Assembly: GCA_036172665.1 (NCBI GenBank)
Contig: CM069872.1
Span: 55,848,101-55,912,100 of the forward strand
DNA from: Prosopocoilus inquinatus
Taxonomy: Eukaryota > Arthropoda > Insecta > Coleoptera > Lucanidae
Direction of reading: 5' to 3'
DNA: 64,000 bases
Part shown: piece after piece, positions 10,857-20,340 of the stretch
How the letters are laid out: each line of letters begins with the position of its first letter
How positions within the stretch are numbered: position 1 is the stretch's first letter
Translations under genes and position numbers: made by a program
Notes under the pieces: generated by a model
Told to the model about the DNA's origin: nothing
The model's input: the letters and a program-made list of their open reading frames with translations, nothing else
The model's database searches: none

Positions 10857-11270
10857 TGAATTTTCTCAACATATTTTACATGTTCCGGTTGTTTCGGATC
10901 AAAATGCATAAATGCATGACTATGCTAACATGTAATACATCTTTATTTTGCTCTGTTGTTTTTTGTTTTGGGTACGAAGTTACTTTCTGGACTTCTGCGC
11001 GGAATAAGTTAATTCTTCCGAGCTGTGCCTTTTTTAAATTTAAAAAAAAAAAAAAACAATTTGCATTCACCGCGAAATCAATTTTGCGAACGTCGTCCAA
11101 GATTTTTTTTTTTTTGTGCGTTGGAGTCTTCTTGTTGCGGCCCACGTTGAGAGCCAAATTATTTCTTTAATTATACAACTGTTAACATCCCTACCCCCTT
11201 CCATTTTTGAATTTTCTTAACATATTTTCAATGTTACGATTATTTCAGACCGAAACGCCTAATTGCATCG
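10857..11270 (-). mobile_element. Family 1 LTR-like unit, minus orientation
   Basis: The internal-side sequence GAATTTTCT-AACATATTTT at about 10857 recurs at 11207, 350 bp later, with the polypurine/LTR junction (11184-11200, CATCCCTACCCCCTT) between. This is consistent with internal-LTR-internal order in minus orientation. The LTR part (about 10930-11187) shares TTTTGCGAACG with the copy near 13.2 kb. No gag or pol is visible. Confidence 0.5.
11184..11200 (-). repeat. Polypurine tract and LTR start, family 1 (degenerate)
   Basis: Reads CATCCCTACCCCCTTCC, with one substitution in the purine tract and a changed AATT. Confidence 0.5.
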
Positions 11271-11401
11271 ATTTACAAAGTTCTCTCTTTACACCAACCA
11301 AGCCAGATGCCATTAAAGGGCCTTTGCTGAAACTTCTAAAGGGTCTAAAAGTCGAACATCAAAATAATCAGCGTCTCGCCGAAAGCAGAATTAAAGAGTG
11401 A
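11207..11401 (+). CDS. Unrecognised 64-codon frame
   Basis: An open frame whose second half (about residues 25-64) has ordinary protein-like composition, including PTKPDAIKGPLLKLLKGLK and ending SRIKE. The first part overlaps family 1 repeat sequence. It is followed immediately by dispersed repeat copy B. I recognise no domain. It may be a fragment of a decayed element gene, or chance. Confidence 0.2.
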   Translation: MNFLNIFSMLRLFQTETPNCIDLQSSLFTPTKPDAIKGPLLKLLKGLKVEHQNNQRLAESRIKE

Positions 11402-11424
11402 GCGCGTTAATATTGCTTTTCGTG

Positions 11425-11635
11425 AAATAAGATCCGCTGGTGCAGCACTGCAAGCCACGTCGGATTCAACATGGAATTCCCCTTATTACAACGTCAATTT
11501 GCGTACGTTCCCTGACCGAAGGAACTTTGATCTGCAACGTAAGCAGACGTCGCGTGGGTCGGCCATTTATGCTAGGCCCGTGTCGATAACCGCACCTGTG
11601 AAATGCAACTGAACTATTTTTGCCTGAATTAGGCG
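11425..11635 (+). repeat. Dispersed repeat copy B (partner at 940-1165)
   Basis: Carries GCTGGTGCAGCACTG, GGAATTCCCCTTATTA and TAAGCAGACGTC in the same order as the copy near 1 kb. Confidence 0.6.
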
Positions 11636-11894
11636 AGTTGAATCTTATGTAAATCCAAAAGTAAAAAAAAAACGAATTTAGAATACGATTTTTCAAACAC
11701 GTGACACTCTTCATGTTTTTTTTTTGTTTTTGGGTAAAGTTACTTTACGAACTTCCGCGCGGAATAAGTTACTTCCGAGCCCGGCTTTTTCAAATTAAGA
11801 TATAAGTCATTGCTAAATCATTTTGTAAAAGTTCTTTTTTATTGTAGATGAGTGCCCAATTTATTTTTGAATCGTCCTGCTGAATTTTGTTACG

Positions 11895-12240
11895 TTAAGG
11901 CATCGATTTTTCAGTCGGGCAGGTTTCCCGCCGTGCTTTTAGGCTGTGCTTGTTGGTGCTCACGATGGTACGGTGGAATTTTCTGGGCCTTGAGATCTCT
12001 GTACGCCATGTTTGAGATCGCACGCTATTTGCACGTCGGCGTCGTTTAATGAAAAGATAATTGGGCGCTCTTAAAGTGTTTAATTTTTGGAATTTGGAAT
12101 TGGTGACCCGACCGTCTTCGGCGGATTTTCTCATTTCGTTAATCGTCAATCCGCTGTTAATGAAAACGTTCGCCATCGTTTGGATTTTTCGATATGGAAA
12201 GTTACGCGTTTAAGATAGCTTTTCTTTCCCAGGCAAGGCA
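11895..12240 (+). mobile_element. Family 1 LTR 3' part, PBS and internal start
   Basis: Matches the 15-17 kb concatemer. LTR pieces include GGTGGAATTTTCTGGGC and GTACGCCA-G-TTGAGA. They are followed by the primer-binding-like site at 12101 and the internal segment ACCGTCTTCGGCGGATTTTCTC. Similarity fades near 12240. Confidence 0.65.
12101..12116 (+). promoter_or_regulatory. Primer-binding-like site (tRNA-Trp type)
   Basis: TGGTGACCCGACCGTC resembles the tRNA-Trp-complementary primer site TGGTGACCCCGACGTG, with one C missing and a shifted end. It lies directly after the LTR-like block. Confidence 0.5.
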
Positions 12241-12504
12241 CACACGTAAAAAGATTTGGGATTAATTGTTATCTTACTAATCTGTGTTAAATAAGGATAA
12301 AGTTGTTAATTCTGATCTAATTTGGCGATATTGTTGTCTTTTCCCGACTAAATTTGATCTAAAAGTGAGTATTTACTTCCGCTTTTAAAGAGTAAACTCC
12401 CGTTTCTTTTTAACTCCATAAACGGATGGACACGAGGAAACACCGAAAAGGTGCTCCCTGGCGTCCAAAAATGTTAGAATTAACTCCAGATTTTATCTGT
12501 GCAG

Positions 12505-13115
12505 GTGCCGTCTTGTTTGCTCCTCTTGTTCCTGTCTGTTTTCCACGGGCGTATATTGTTCTCGATTGTAATATGTTATTAATTCCCTTTTCAGCGACCG
12601 GTACGGGGGAGTTGTTCCTTTTTTGTGCGTTGTGCGTGCCTCCCTTGTTCCGCCTGAAACAGCGTGAATGTCTTCCATCCCCCTGCGTACCTTGGTTGGT
12701 AAGAATAGATAAAGCAGCGATGCCCTACTGCAACCAAAAACGATTTGCAACAAAATTTTTCGTTGGTAAGGTTAAAGAAGGCTTCCCGCCGTGCTTTTGG
12801 GCTCGGAATGGTGCGGTCTGTGGCCGGTGGTGGAATTTTCTGGGTTTTGGCTTCTCTGTGCGCCACGCTTGAGAACGCACGTTGTTTAATGAAGCGTTTT
12901 TAAAGAGTTTAATTTTTGGAATTGGTGACCCGACCATCTTCGGCGGATTTTCTCGGTTCGTTCAGTCCGTTGTTAGTAGGGCCGTTTGCTACGGCATTTT
13001 TCGACATGGGAACTTACGTTTTTGGGCTCGCTCTTCTTTCCCAAGCAAGGTAGGTGCGAACTTGTTTACTCATCTATTTTCTACGGGAGCGTACTATTCG
13101 CGATTGTAATATGTT
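12505..13115 (+). mobile_element. Family 1 internal part, LTR 3' part, PBS and internal start
   Basis: About 12505-12715 matches the internal region (TTCCACGGGCG, TTTTCAGCGACCGGTA). About 12760-12922 matches the LTR 3' part. A PBS-like site TGGTGACCCGACC is at 12923, followed by internal sequence to about 13115. The polypurine tract and LTR start expected between the two halves are missing, so this copy is rearranged. Frames of 148 and 91 codons here are repeat-derived. Confidence 0.6.
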
Positions 13116-13293
13116 GTTAATTCCCTTTTTCTTCATCTTCTTCTGCGCTCGGTAAGTTACTTCCACGCGGTGTTTTTTTTTTTTTAATTAAAAAATAGAA
13201 TCAATTTTGCGAACGCCGGAGAAGATTTGTTTCATTTTTTTGGGCGGAGTGCTCTTATCGCGGGCCAATTTATTTTTTTAATTATCCGGGTTT

Positions 13294-13313
13294 TACATCC
13301 TTTCCCCCTTAAT
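13294..13313 (-). repeat. Polypurine tract and LTR start, family 1
   Basis: Reads TACATCCTTTCCCCCTTAAT. LTR-like sequence lies to the left and TTTTCTTGCATTTTATGTAA to the right. Confidence 0.6.
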
Positions 13314-15027
13314 GTTTAATTTTCTTGCATTTTATGTAACGCATCGGTCTCCGAATGTGCACAGCTGATGAAGGTTACGTGTTATGTACCATCGGTTTTA
13401 TTTATGCGTAGATAAACGTGCATGTTCAGAGACGACAAACGTTGATTTATGCGCGCAGTGTTTTCGGGCAATCTTTCTTCGGCGTAAACGAAACAAACTA
13501 AGACTTAATACATAGGAAATTTATGCGCAGTGAAACGGAAAAATCACGTTGCATGTGGTAATGTCCAAACGAACAAGATACCCCGGGATAGGTTTAATAA
13601 AGAACACTGTCACAATAATAATTCACGCTCCATCGCACGCACACAGCGCTGACAAGACTTATAACTGGGGATAAAAAGGATGTCAGGCACAAATATAGTA
13701 TATAAGAAGGCCTGAATTTTGATATGGGATAACGATACGTAACGTGGATCTGACGAGGAGGAGGCGCGCCAGGATTTGCTGAATCGCTGCCGGGAGTTAT
13801 TAATAAACGATTTCGCTTCCATGTGAATCCCCCCCTTGCACACGGTTAACTGTTTTAAATACCTGCGAATCTGCGGTAAACCAATATAATCTCTCATTAT
13901 GCGCACTCGAAAGCGGCAATTTCAAGGAGGGCACTTCAAACGCTTAGCTTCGGGCTGCGTTATCAGAGGGAGAGCAGCCCTAATTAATAATATTCTGCGC
14001 CCCCGAACGAACCTGGGGGAAGCTTATTAAAAACCGCATGCATATTGCATGCTCCCGCTCTCGCAAACAATCACCCCGCGCTTGCTTGTTCCTGCCTGCC
14101 TGCCTGCAGTCTATGAAATATTGTTTCGAGAAATCGATGATGGCTCGGCTTCATATTAAAATTAATGGGGACCTGATGAGTCACGACGATTTTTTTTTTA
14201 ATGTTGCTGTTTCATTTGCATTTTCATTTTCTCCGACGACGACTCCACGCAAAATCCAGCTAATTTATTTCGCGTTTTTTAAGGAATCCAATCAGCTAAG
14301 AAGGTGGCCCATCCGGCTGAGCGATATTATTTATTGCATATTGTTCGTCCGAGCTAATCCCATCTCATGCTCTTTTAAATTGGCTCTGACGGTTCTCAAT
14401 TTATTCTCTCGTTTCCGTTGCTCATTTTCTAAAGTCAAATGTCACTAATAATGTCAGACAGTCGACGAATCGCTCGGCGACGTCCATTTAAACGAACCAA
14501 TTCGGTTTTATTTAATTACCTCTAATTATTATTCGGATGCGATTAATTAACATTCCTGAAATTGAAATTCTATAAGGAATCGATGGGGACGGACGGACAC
14601 TTTTTCATGTTTCAAACCTACGACATCTTACAAGCGCAAACATGCGGTGTCTATCTACATCCCCCCCGAACACAAAGAAAAATAGGAAGCAAGCACAGAC
14701 GGGTTAAGCTCGCCGATTCCGAGATTTGATCGCGTCGAGGGCGATGAAACATCTTCCTTGAAACTTGAAAGGATGAATAATTGCGCGCAAGGACTCGGCG
14801 TAATCCTGGATTACGGTCGCATCGACAGTGCAGGCTCGTCCTTTCCGCCCGCTTCTCTTGACAGTTGCATTCCGCTGATAAATTCCCGCCGTTCGTCAAC
14901 TTCAAGGGGATGCGCCGGCCGCCGCCGGAGTGAGCAGGGAGTGAGTAATAAGGGAGAAAGGAAACCTCTGCGGGCGACATTAAAAAAAAATAAGATAAGA
15001 AAAAGAAAAGAAAGGCTTGTACAATTA
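13314..15027. other. No gene recognised; relatively even composition
   Basis: Minus-strand frames of 98 codons (13610-13906) and 160 codons (14651-15133), and a plus-strand frame of 136 codons (14038-14448), show no family I recognise; the 160-codon frame runs into the LTR concatemer. Parts such as 14700-14960 are less repetitive than their surroundings and could be conserved non-coding DNA, which I cannot test. Confidence 0.35.
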
Positions 15028-15064
15028 CGTTTGAAATCGAAAAGTACAAGAAAGGTAAAAAATA

Positions 15065-15084
15065 ATTAAGGGGGAAGGGATGTA
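15065..15084 (+). repeat. Polypurine tract and LTR 1 start
   Basis: ATTAAGGGGGAAGGGATGTA; the LTR begins at 15081. Confidence 0.7.
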
Positions 15085-15380
15085 AAACGGCTGAAAGCTT
15101 CAAACAGCAATCGATCACGAAAATATCCATCACGTCGCCTTTTTTTTGCCAAGAAGAGCCAAGAGGCTAATGGACAATTTTGTAAACGTTTTTTTTTATT
15201 ATGGTTAATTTCCTATGGTATCGATTTTGCAGTCGAGTAGGCTCCCGCCGAGCTTTTGGGCTCTCCGGGTGGTGGTGGAATTTTCTGAGCTTTAATTTCC
15301 CTGTACGCCACGCTTGAGAACGGAGTTTGTTTGCACGTTGTTTAAGAAGTGTGAATTGGGCGTTTTAAAATTTTTGGAAT

Positions 15381-15396
15381 TGGTGACCTGACCGTC
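15381..15396 (+). promoter_or_regulatory. Primer-binding-like site after LTR 1
   Basis: TGGTGACCTGACCGTC, a tRNA-Trp-type site with mismatches. Confidence 0.5.
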
Positions 15397-15742
15397 TTCG
15401 GCGGATTTTCTGGCTTCGTTGATCGTCAGTGCGCTGTTAGTGGGACCCGAATATTTCGACGTGGAAACTTACGTTTTTGGACATTCTTTTCTTTCCCAAG
15501 CAAGATAGGTGCGGTCTTGTTCGTGTCTGTTTCCCACGGGCGTTTATTGTTCGCGATTGTAATATGTTGTTGATTACCTTTTCAGCGACCGGTATGGGGG
15601 CGGTTAATCTTTTCCTTTTTTACGACGCTTTGTGCGTGCCACCCCTTGTTCCGCCTGGAGCAGCATGAACGTCCTCCATCGCCCGGCGTGCCTTCGTTGG
15701 AACGATAGTTTGAAGTAGAAAAATTCAATAAAGGTAAAAAAT

Positions 15743-15763
15743 AATTAAGGAGGAAGGGATGTA
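15743..15763 (+). repeat. Polypurine tract and LTR 2 start
   Basis: TTAAGGAGGAAGGGATGTA; the LTR begins at 15760. Confidence 0.7.
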
Positions 15764-16069
15764 AAACGGCTGAAAGCTTCAAACATAGTACGTTAAGCAA
15801 ACGATTATGAAAATATCCATCACGTCGCCTTTTTTTGCCAAGAAGAGCCAAGAGGCTAATGGACAATTTTGTAAACGTTTTTTTATTATGGTTAATTTCC
15901 TGGGGCATCGATTTCGCAGTCGAGTAGGCTTCCCGCCGTGCCCTTGGACTGTGCGGGTGGTGGTGGAATTTCCTGGGCTTTGACTCCCCTGTACGCCACG
16001 CTTGAGAACGGAGGTTGTTTGCACGTTGTTTAATGAAGTGAGAATTGGACGTTTTTTAATTTTTGGAAT

Positions 16070-16085
16070 TGGTGACCTGACCGTC
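16070..16085 (+). promoter_or_regulatory. Primer-binding-like site after LTR 2
   Basis: TGGTGACCTGACCGTC, identical to the site after LTR 1. Confidence 0.5.
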
Positions 16086-16420
16086 TTCGGCGGATTTTCT
16101 CGGTTCGTTGATCGTCAGTGCGCTGTTAGTGGGACCGGAATTTTTCGACGTGGAAACTTACGTTTTTGGACATTCTTTTCTTTCCGAAGCAAGGTAGGTA
16201 CGGTCTTGTTCCTGTCTGTTTCCCACGGGCGTTTATTGTTCGCGATTGTAATATGTTGTTGATTCCCTTTTCAGCGACCGGTATGGGGGCGGTTAATTTT
16301 TTCTTTTTTGCGACGCTTTATGCGTGCCAGCCCTTGTTCCACCTGGGGCACCTCCATCCCTCGGCGTGCCTTCGTTGGAAAGATAGTTTGAAGTCGAAAA
16401 ATTCAAGAAAGGTAAAAAAT

Positions 16421-16441
16421 AATTAAGGAGGAAGGGATGTA
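16421..16441 (+). repeat. Polypurine tract and LTR 3 start
   Basis: TTAAGGAGGAAGGGATGTA; the LTR begins at 16438. Confidence 0.7.
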
Positions 16442-16725
16442 AAACGGCTGAAAGCTTCAAACAGCAATCGATCAAGAAAATATATATCACGTCGCCTTTT
16501 TTTGCCAAGAAAAGCCAAAAGGCTAATTTTATTTTCTTTTATTATGGTTAATTTCCTAGCGCATCGATTTCGCAATCGAGTAGGCTTTCCGCTGTGTTTT
16601 TGGGCTCTACGGGTGATGGTGGAATTTCCTGGGCTTTGACTGCCCTGTACGTCACGCTTGAGAACGGAGTTTGTTTGCACGTTGTTTGAAGAAGTGATAA
16701 TTGGGTGTTTTAAAATTTTTGGAAT

Positions 16726-16741
16726 TGGTGACCTGACCGTC
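16726..16741 (+). promoter_or_regulatory. Primer-binding-like site after LTR 3
   Basis: TGGTGACCTGACCGTC. Confidence 0.5.
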
Positions 16742-16861
16742 TTCGGCGGATTTTCTCGCCTCGTTGATCGTCAGTGCGCTGTTAGAGCGACCGGGGTTTT
16801 TCGACGTGGAAACTTACGTTTTTGGGCATTCTTTTCTTTCCCGACCAAGGTAAATGCGATC

Positions 16862-17130
16862 CAAAGCTAGTATATGGGAAGTTGCGTCATGCAATATCGA
16901 ACGGATTCGACATTTTTCGTATGGGTCTCAGGTCTACGTCACTCGTCCAAGCTGAAGCACCATTTAAAAGCGTCAGAATAGTGGCGTCGTTATGGTAACG
17001 GCACCGACTAAGCATGCGCCGTGGATCGCAACCAATCAAAATCCCTGCACCCCCACCAGCGCGACCAGGCATTCGGTTTTATGCATGTAAATCCAAGCAT
17101 ATGAGATAACTTCTCATATATTAAGGTTGG
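16862..17130. mobile_element. hAT-like MITE, 269 bp, with 8-bp target duplication
   Basis: Inserted in the third internal part of the concatemer. It is flanked by perfect ATGCGATC copies at 16854-16861 and 17131-17138; the sister units have uninterrupted sequence here. The ends are imperfect inverted repeats: left CAAAGCTAGTATATGGGAAG, right (reverse complement) CCAACCTTAATATATGAGAA. An 8-bp duplication with short TIRs and no transposase fits a non-autonomous hAT-type element. It is younger than the copy it interrupts. Confidence 0.8.
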
Positions 17131-17382
17131 ATGCGATCTTGTTTACTCGTCTTGTTGTTGTCTGTTTCCCACGGGCGTTTAATGTTCGCGATTGTACTAT
17201 TATGTTGATTCCCTTTTCAGCGACCGGTATGGGGGCGGTTAATCTTTTCTTTTTTGCGACGCTTTGTGCGTGCCCCCCCCCCCCCCTGGTCCACCTGGAG
17301 CAGCGTGAACGTCCTCCATCCCCCAGCGTGCCTTCGCTGGAAAGGTAGTTTGAAGTCGAAATATTCAAGAAAGGTAAAAAAT

Positions 17383-17403
17383 AATTAAGGAGGAAGGGAT
17401 GTA
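17383..17403 (+). repeat. Polypurine tract and LTR 4 start
   Basis: TTAAGGAGGAAGGGATGTA; the LTR begins at 17400 and reads TGTAAGGCGGCCGAAAGCTT. Confidence 0.7.
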
Positions 17404-17699
17404 AGGCGGCCGAAAGCTTTAAATGTAATGTAACTTGTAAATGAAATACAACATATAGAGGACAGTCTTTATGACAAAGGCAAATTTAATCGGAAAAAGA
17501 AAAAGCTACGACCGCCAGACGATGTTTAAGTTTAAGTTCATTTAATAACGTCGTCCGCATGATTTATGATGTTAATGCCGAGCACTTGAGATTACCAATT
17601 GTTTAGCAGAACGTCTACCAGCGCCGCGCGATCACGAAAATATCCATCACGTCGCCCTTTCTTTTTGCCAAGAAGAGCCAAGAGGCTAATGGACAATTG

Positions 17700-18620
17700 T
17701 GAGCCTACGCCGGAGCGAAACACAATTGCGATGCGGTAACAGCATTTTATTTTAAGATGGCAAGAGAGACACTTCCTACAAAGGCGTCATTTAATATTCC
17801 CTGTGCTGTGTGACATACCGAGAATGCAACATGTCACAACACTCCCACGTAATGTGAGTTATGTTGTCGGAACAGAAGCGGCAGTCATTCATATTCATTC
17901 TCTGTATGCATAAAACATGCGGAATATTGGCACCCTTTATTAAATGAATGAGTGTCTGTTTGGGTGTATTATTTAAAAAATCCGAGCGGTCGATCGAAAC
18001 TTACTTAATCACTTCCCTCCCCCTTAATGATGAAGACCACGTCGAAGTTTGTTGGCTTTAGTAAAAACTAGAATCGTCGAAAAAGAAAAAGTAAAAAAAA
18101 AGGATGAGCGTTTTCGCGTAGACACCCTGTACATTTCAAATGTGTTTTTTTTTTTCTCTAAATCTGAACATGAATTGGAGAGGAGATGTAAATTTCGAAA
18201 AAAAACATTGCATTTCACCCCCTCCCCCCACAAGGCTAGTGCGCATGCAGTTGAAGATTAAATGTTGGGGAAAACAACGAGATTGCGAATCCAATACACC
18301 CCCCCCCCCCGTCCCCCAACCCAACCCGTCCTGCTGCTTATATCTCCCGAACACGCGGTGTAATTCGATTAACTTTGTATTTAAACAACGCAAACACATG
18401 CACGGTCCGTTTCAACCCCCGCTGTTTGCATCACGGCGGCGTGGCGTTATTAAAATTTTCGATTGCACTTTCGATACTGATTGTTCCGCCCTCTCGCTTT
18501 TTTTTTGCGCTTCGCGCTAATCGCCCGTTTAAAAATTTACTTAAATTTATTAATTGCCTTCCTTGTTTTGTTTTTGTTTCCACTTCACGGTCGCCCCCTA
18601 GAGATTCTCTTATTGCTTTT
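17700..18620. other. No gene recognised; degenerate family 1 junction
   Basis: A degenerate minus-strand polypurine motif (ACTTCCCTCCCCCTTAAT) is at 18010-18027. C-runs occur at 18220-18232 and 18298-18310. Several 70-126-codon frames near 18024-18638 read simple sequence and are not credible genes. Confidence 0.4.
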
Positions 18621-18640
18621 TCATCCCTTCCCCCTTAATT
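18621..18640 (-). repeat. Polypurine tract and LTR start, family 1
   Basis: TCATCCCTTCCCCCTTAATT, followed on the internal side by AATAATTTTCTTGCATTTTA. Confidence 0.6.
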
Positions 18641-19020
18641 AATAATTTTCTTGCATTTTATCTGTGTCTAAATGCGTATGCTCAGAGCTTTCCACGCTTT
18701 CTTGCTTATTGCTAATAAAAATACCGATCTGATTGATTGATTCATTGATTCTCGCATCTTAACTTTTTATGACAAATTTTACTCGTTATTTAAAATAAAC
18801 TTCCCCCTCTCCCTATGTGTTACTCCAGATCGAAAACAGAAACTCGCTCAGTACAAATTCTATGGTGACTGAGTCACTTTTATAAAGAAAGAAAAAACAA
18901 TAACAAGTATACAAATGAAAGTGAGTGTAAACAACAAACAAACAAACAAACATCCAATTTTGAGTTGTGCGATTATAATATTCTGCCTACTTTAAATGGC
19001 GTATCTACATTCAAAAGTAA
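18641..19020. other. No gene recognised; AAAC microsatellite
   Basis: The internal side of the family 1 copy fades after about 18720. A (CAAA)n tract is at 18932-18951. Confidence 0.4.
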
Positions 19021-19215
19021 TTAATTTTTGGATTTGGTGACCCGACCGTCTCCGGCGGATTTTCTCGCTTCATTGACCGTTTGCTACGGTATTCTTCCAC
19101 GTGAAAACTTACGTTATTCATTTAATTTTCATTCCGCTGCGAAATTGAAACAACAAAACAATTTTTTTAATACTTACGTAACTTTTCGTTTATTTACATC
19201 CATTCGCTCTTAATT
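19021..19215 (+). mobile_element. Family 1 fragment with PBS-like site
   Basis: ATTTTTGGATTTGGTGACCC at 19022-19042 with the TGG of the PBS-like site at 19035, then ACCGTCTCCGGCGGATTTTCTCG as in the concatemer internal part, then TTTGCTACGG and ACTTACGTT. It ends at a degenerate minus-strand polypurine motif (19195-19214), so two oppositely oriented pieces abut. Confidence 0.6.
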
Positions 19216-19650
19216 ATTAAGTTCTTGGATTCTGCGTAGGTTATCGACCTCCGATCTCGATGTACATAATGCGTGAGGTGCTCATAAAATTTTCTTACAG
19301 ACAAAAAATTTTTCCTTGCGTTCATCCTACTGCTAAATTGAAATGAATTGTTTTTTTTTTTTTAATTTTATTTACCATAATTTTATCCGATCCTAAAACG
19401 TCATAAAACAGCGAACGTGTTGCATTACGTGCCCTGAAACGGGGTTCTAACAAATAAATAAAAACAAACAAATAATAAAAGAATACCAAACGGAAGTATC
19501 TAAGGACGTATACAAACGAAGAAGAAAAACGACGACGAGTGAAAGAAAACAAATGGTTTGAGCTGCATTTCCATAACTGCGAATAACAAGAATTCACACA
19601 CGTTCTTTTCCACATCATGTCAACTAATTTAATTCAGATCTTCGGATTTT
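19216..19650. other. No gene recognised; family 1 internal remnant
   Basis: The left part reads like the internal side of the minus-oriented copy. A 98-codon minus-strand frame (19322-19618) has no recognisable domain. Confidence 0.35.
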
Positions 19651-19669
19651 TACATCCCTTCCCCCTTAG
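19651..19669 (-). repeat. Polypurine tract and LTR start, family 1
   Basis: TACATCCCTTCCCCCTTAG. LTR-like sequence lies to the left (minus strand TGTAAAAATCCGAAGATC). Confidence 0.6.
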
Positions 19670-19889
19670 TTATTAATTGTCTTGCATGTAAGACTAGGTA
19701 TCGATCTATCTGAACATAAATAATGCCCCGGCGGGACATTCTTAAAGTTCTCTAATTTTTCCTACAGGCTGCTAATAATAATATTGAAAGGGCTTGTAAT
19801 GGAATAATAAAATTTTTGTTTGTGTTCGTCTTGCTGCTAAATTGAAATGGCCGAAATTTTCGAATGCATTTTCGACTGTGTGTTTTGTG

Positions 19890-20340
19890 CGCAAACCTCT
19901 TTTTTTTATCTGACCTATTCAACCATTTTTAATTTCAGTACCGACACCTTAACTTCCGTCTCTGCCCATCATTTTTTGTTGACATTGCGCTGAAATTTTT
20001 CGGAACTGTGCTTTCTGTGCACAAACCTTTTTTTGACCTGACCTGTTCGGCCATTTTTAATTTCAGTACCAACACCTTAAGTTCCGTCTCTGTCTATCGC
20101 ATTTTGTTGACAATGCGCTGAAAATTTTTGGAGCCGTTCGCTTCCTAAGTATTTAAATCAGGAGTTCTGCGCGTTCCATAAATTTGGTTGAATGATGTGC
20201 AAGCCTCATTTCAACGGATTTGTTTAAATTTTTGCAAAAAAAAAACATTTCCGTTTATTTATTCTTTTTTTTGTCTTGACCTGACGTGTTCGGCCATTTT
20301 TAATTTCAGTATCGACACCTTACCTGCGTATTTTGACATA
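19890..20340 (+). repeat. 128-bp repeat, two tandem copies plus a third
   Basis: The block CCATTTTTAATTTCAGTA followed by -C-ACACCTTAA occurs at about 19923, 20051 and 20294. The first two copies are 128 bp apart; the third is 243 bp on. Units also carry GACCTG-CCTGTTCGG and TTGTTGACA-TGCGCTGAAA. Confidence 0.8.

Larger units (their letters stand above)
15028..17699 (+). mobile_element. Tandem LTR-internal concatemer, family 1 (TRIM-like)
   Basis: Four LTR-like blocks start at 15081, 15760, 16438 and 17400, each directly after the purine tract A(A)GG(G/A)GGAAGGGA. Three of them (about 290-310 bp) end at a PBS-like TTGGTGACC site (15381, 16070, 16726), followed by an internal part of about 370-400 bp. 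Periods are 679, 678 and 962 bp; the last becomes 685 when the nested MITE and its extra target copy are removed. Upstream, 15028-15080 is the tail of another internal part. LTR 4 has about 208 bp inserted at 17421-17628 and ends near 17699. No gag, protease, reverse transcriptase or integrase motif is visible. Size and layout fit a terminal-repeat retrotransposon in miniature, tandemly joined by recombination between LTRs. Confidence 0.75.

Noticed and set aside
14651..15133. 160-codon minus-strand frame, the longest in the window
   Set aside because: It runs across the border of the LTR concatemer, has Phe- and Arg-rich stretches and no recognisable domain.
15477..17348. Repeated 60-108-codon frames such as the one starting MDILFFPKQ at 15477 and 16166
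   Set aside because: The same peptide recurs because the LTR unit is repeated, and the open length differs between copies. No gag- or pol-like motif is present.
18298..18310. C-run and neighbouring C-rich stretch as a G-quadruplex or regulatory site
   Set aside because: A single homopolymer run without regular spacing; several similar runs in the window look like simple-sequence noise.
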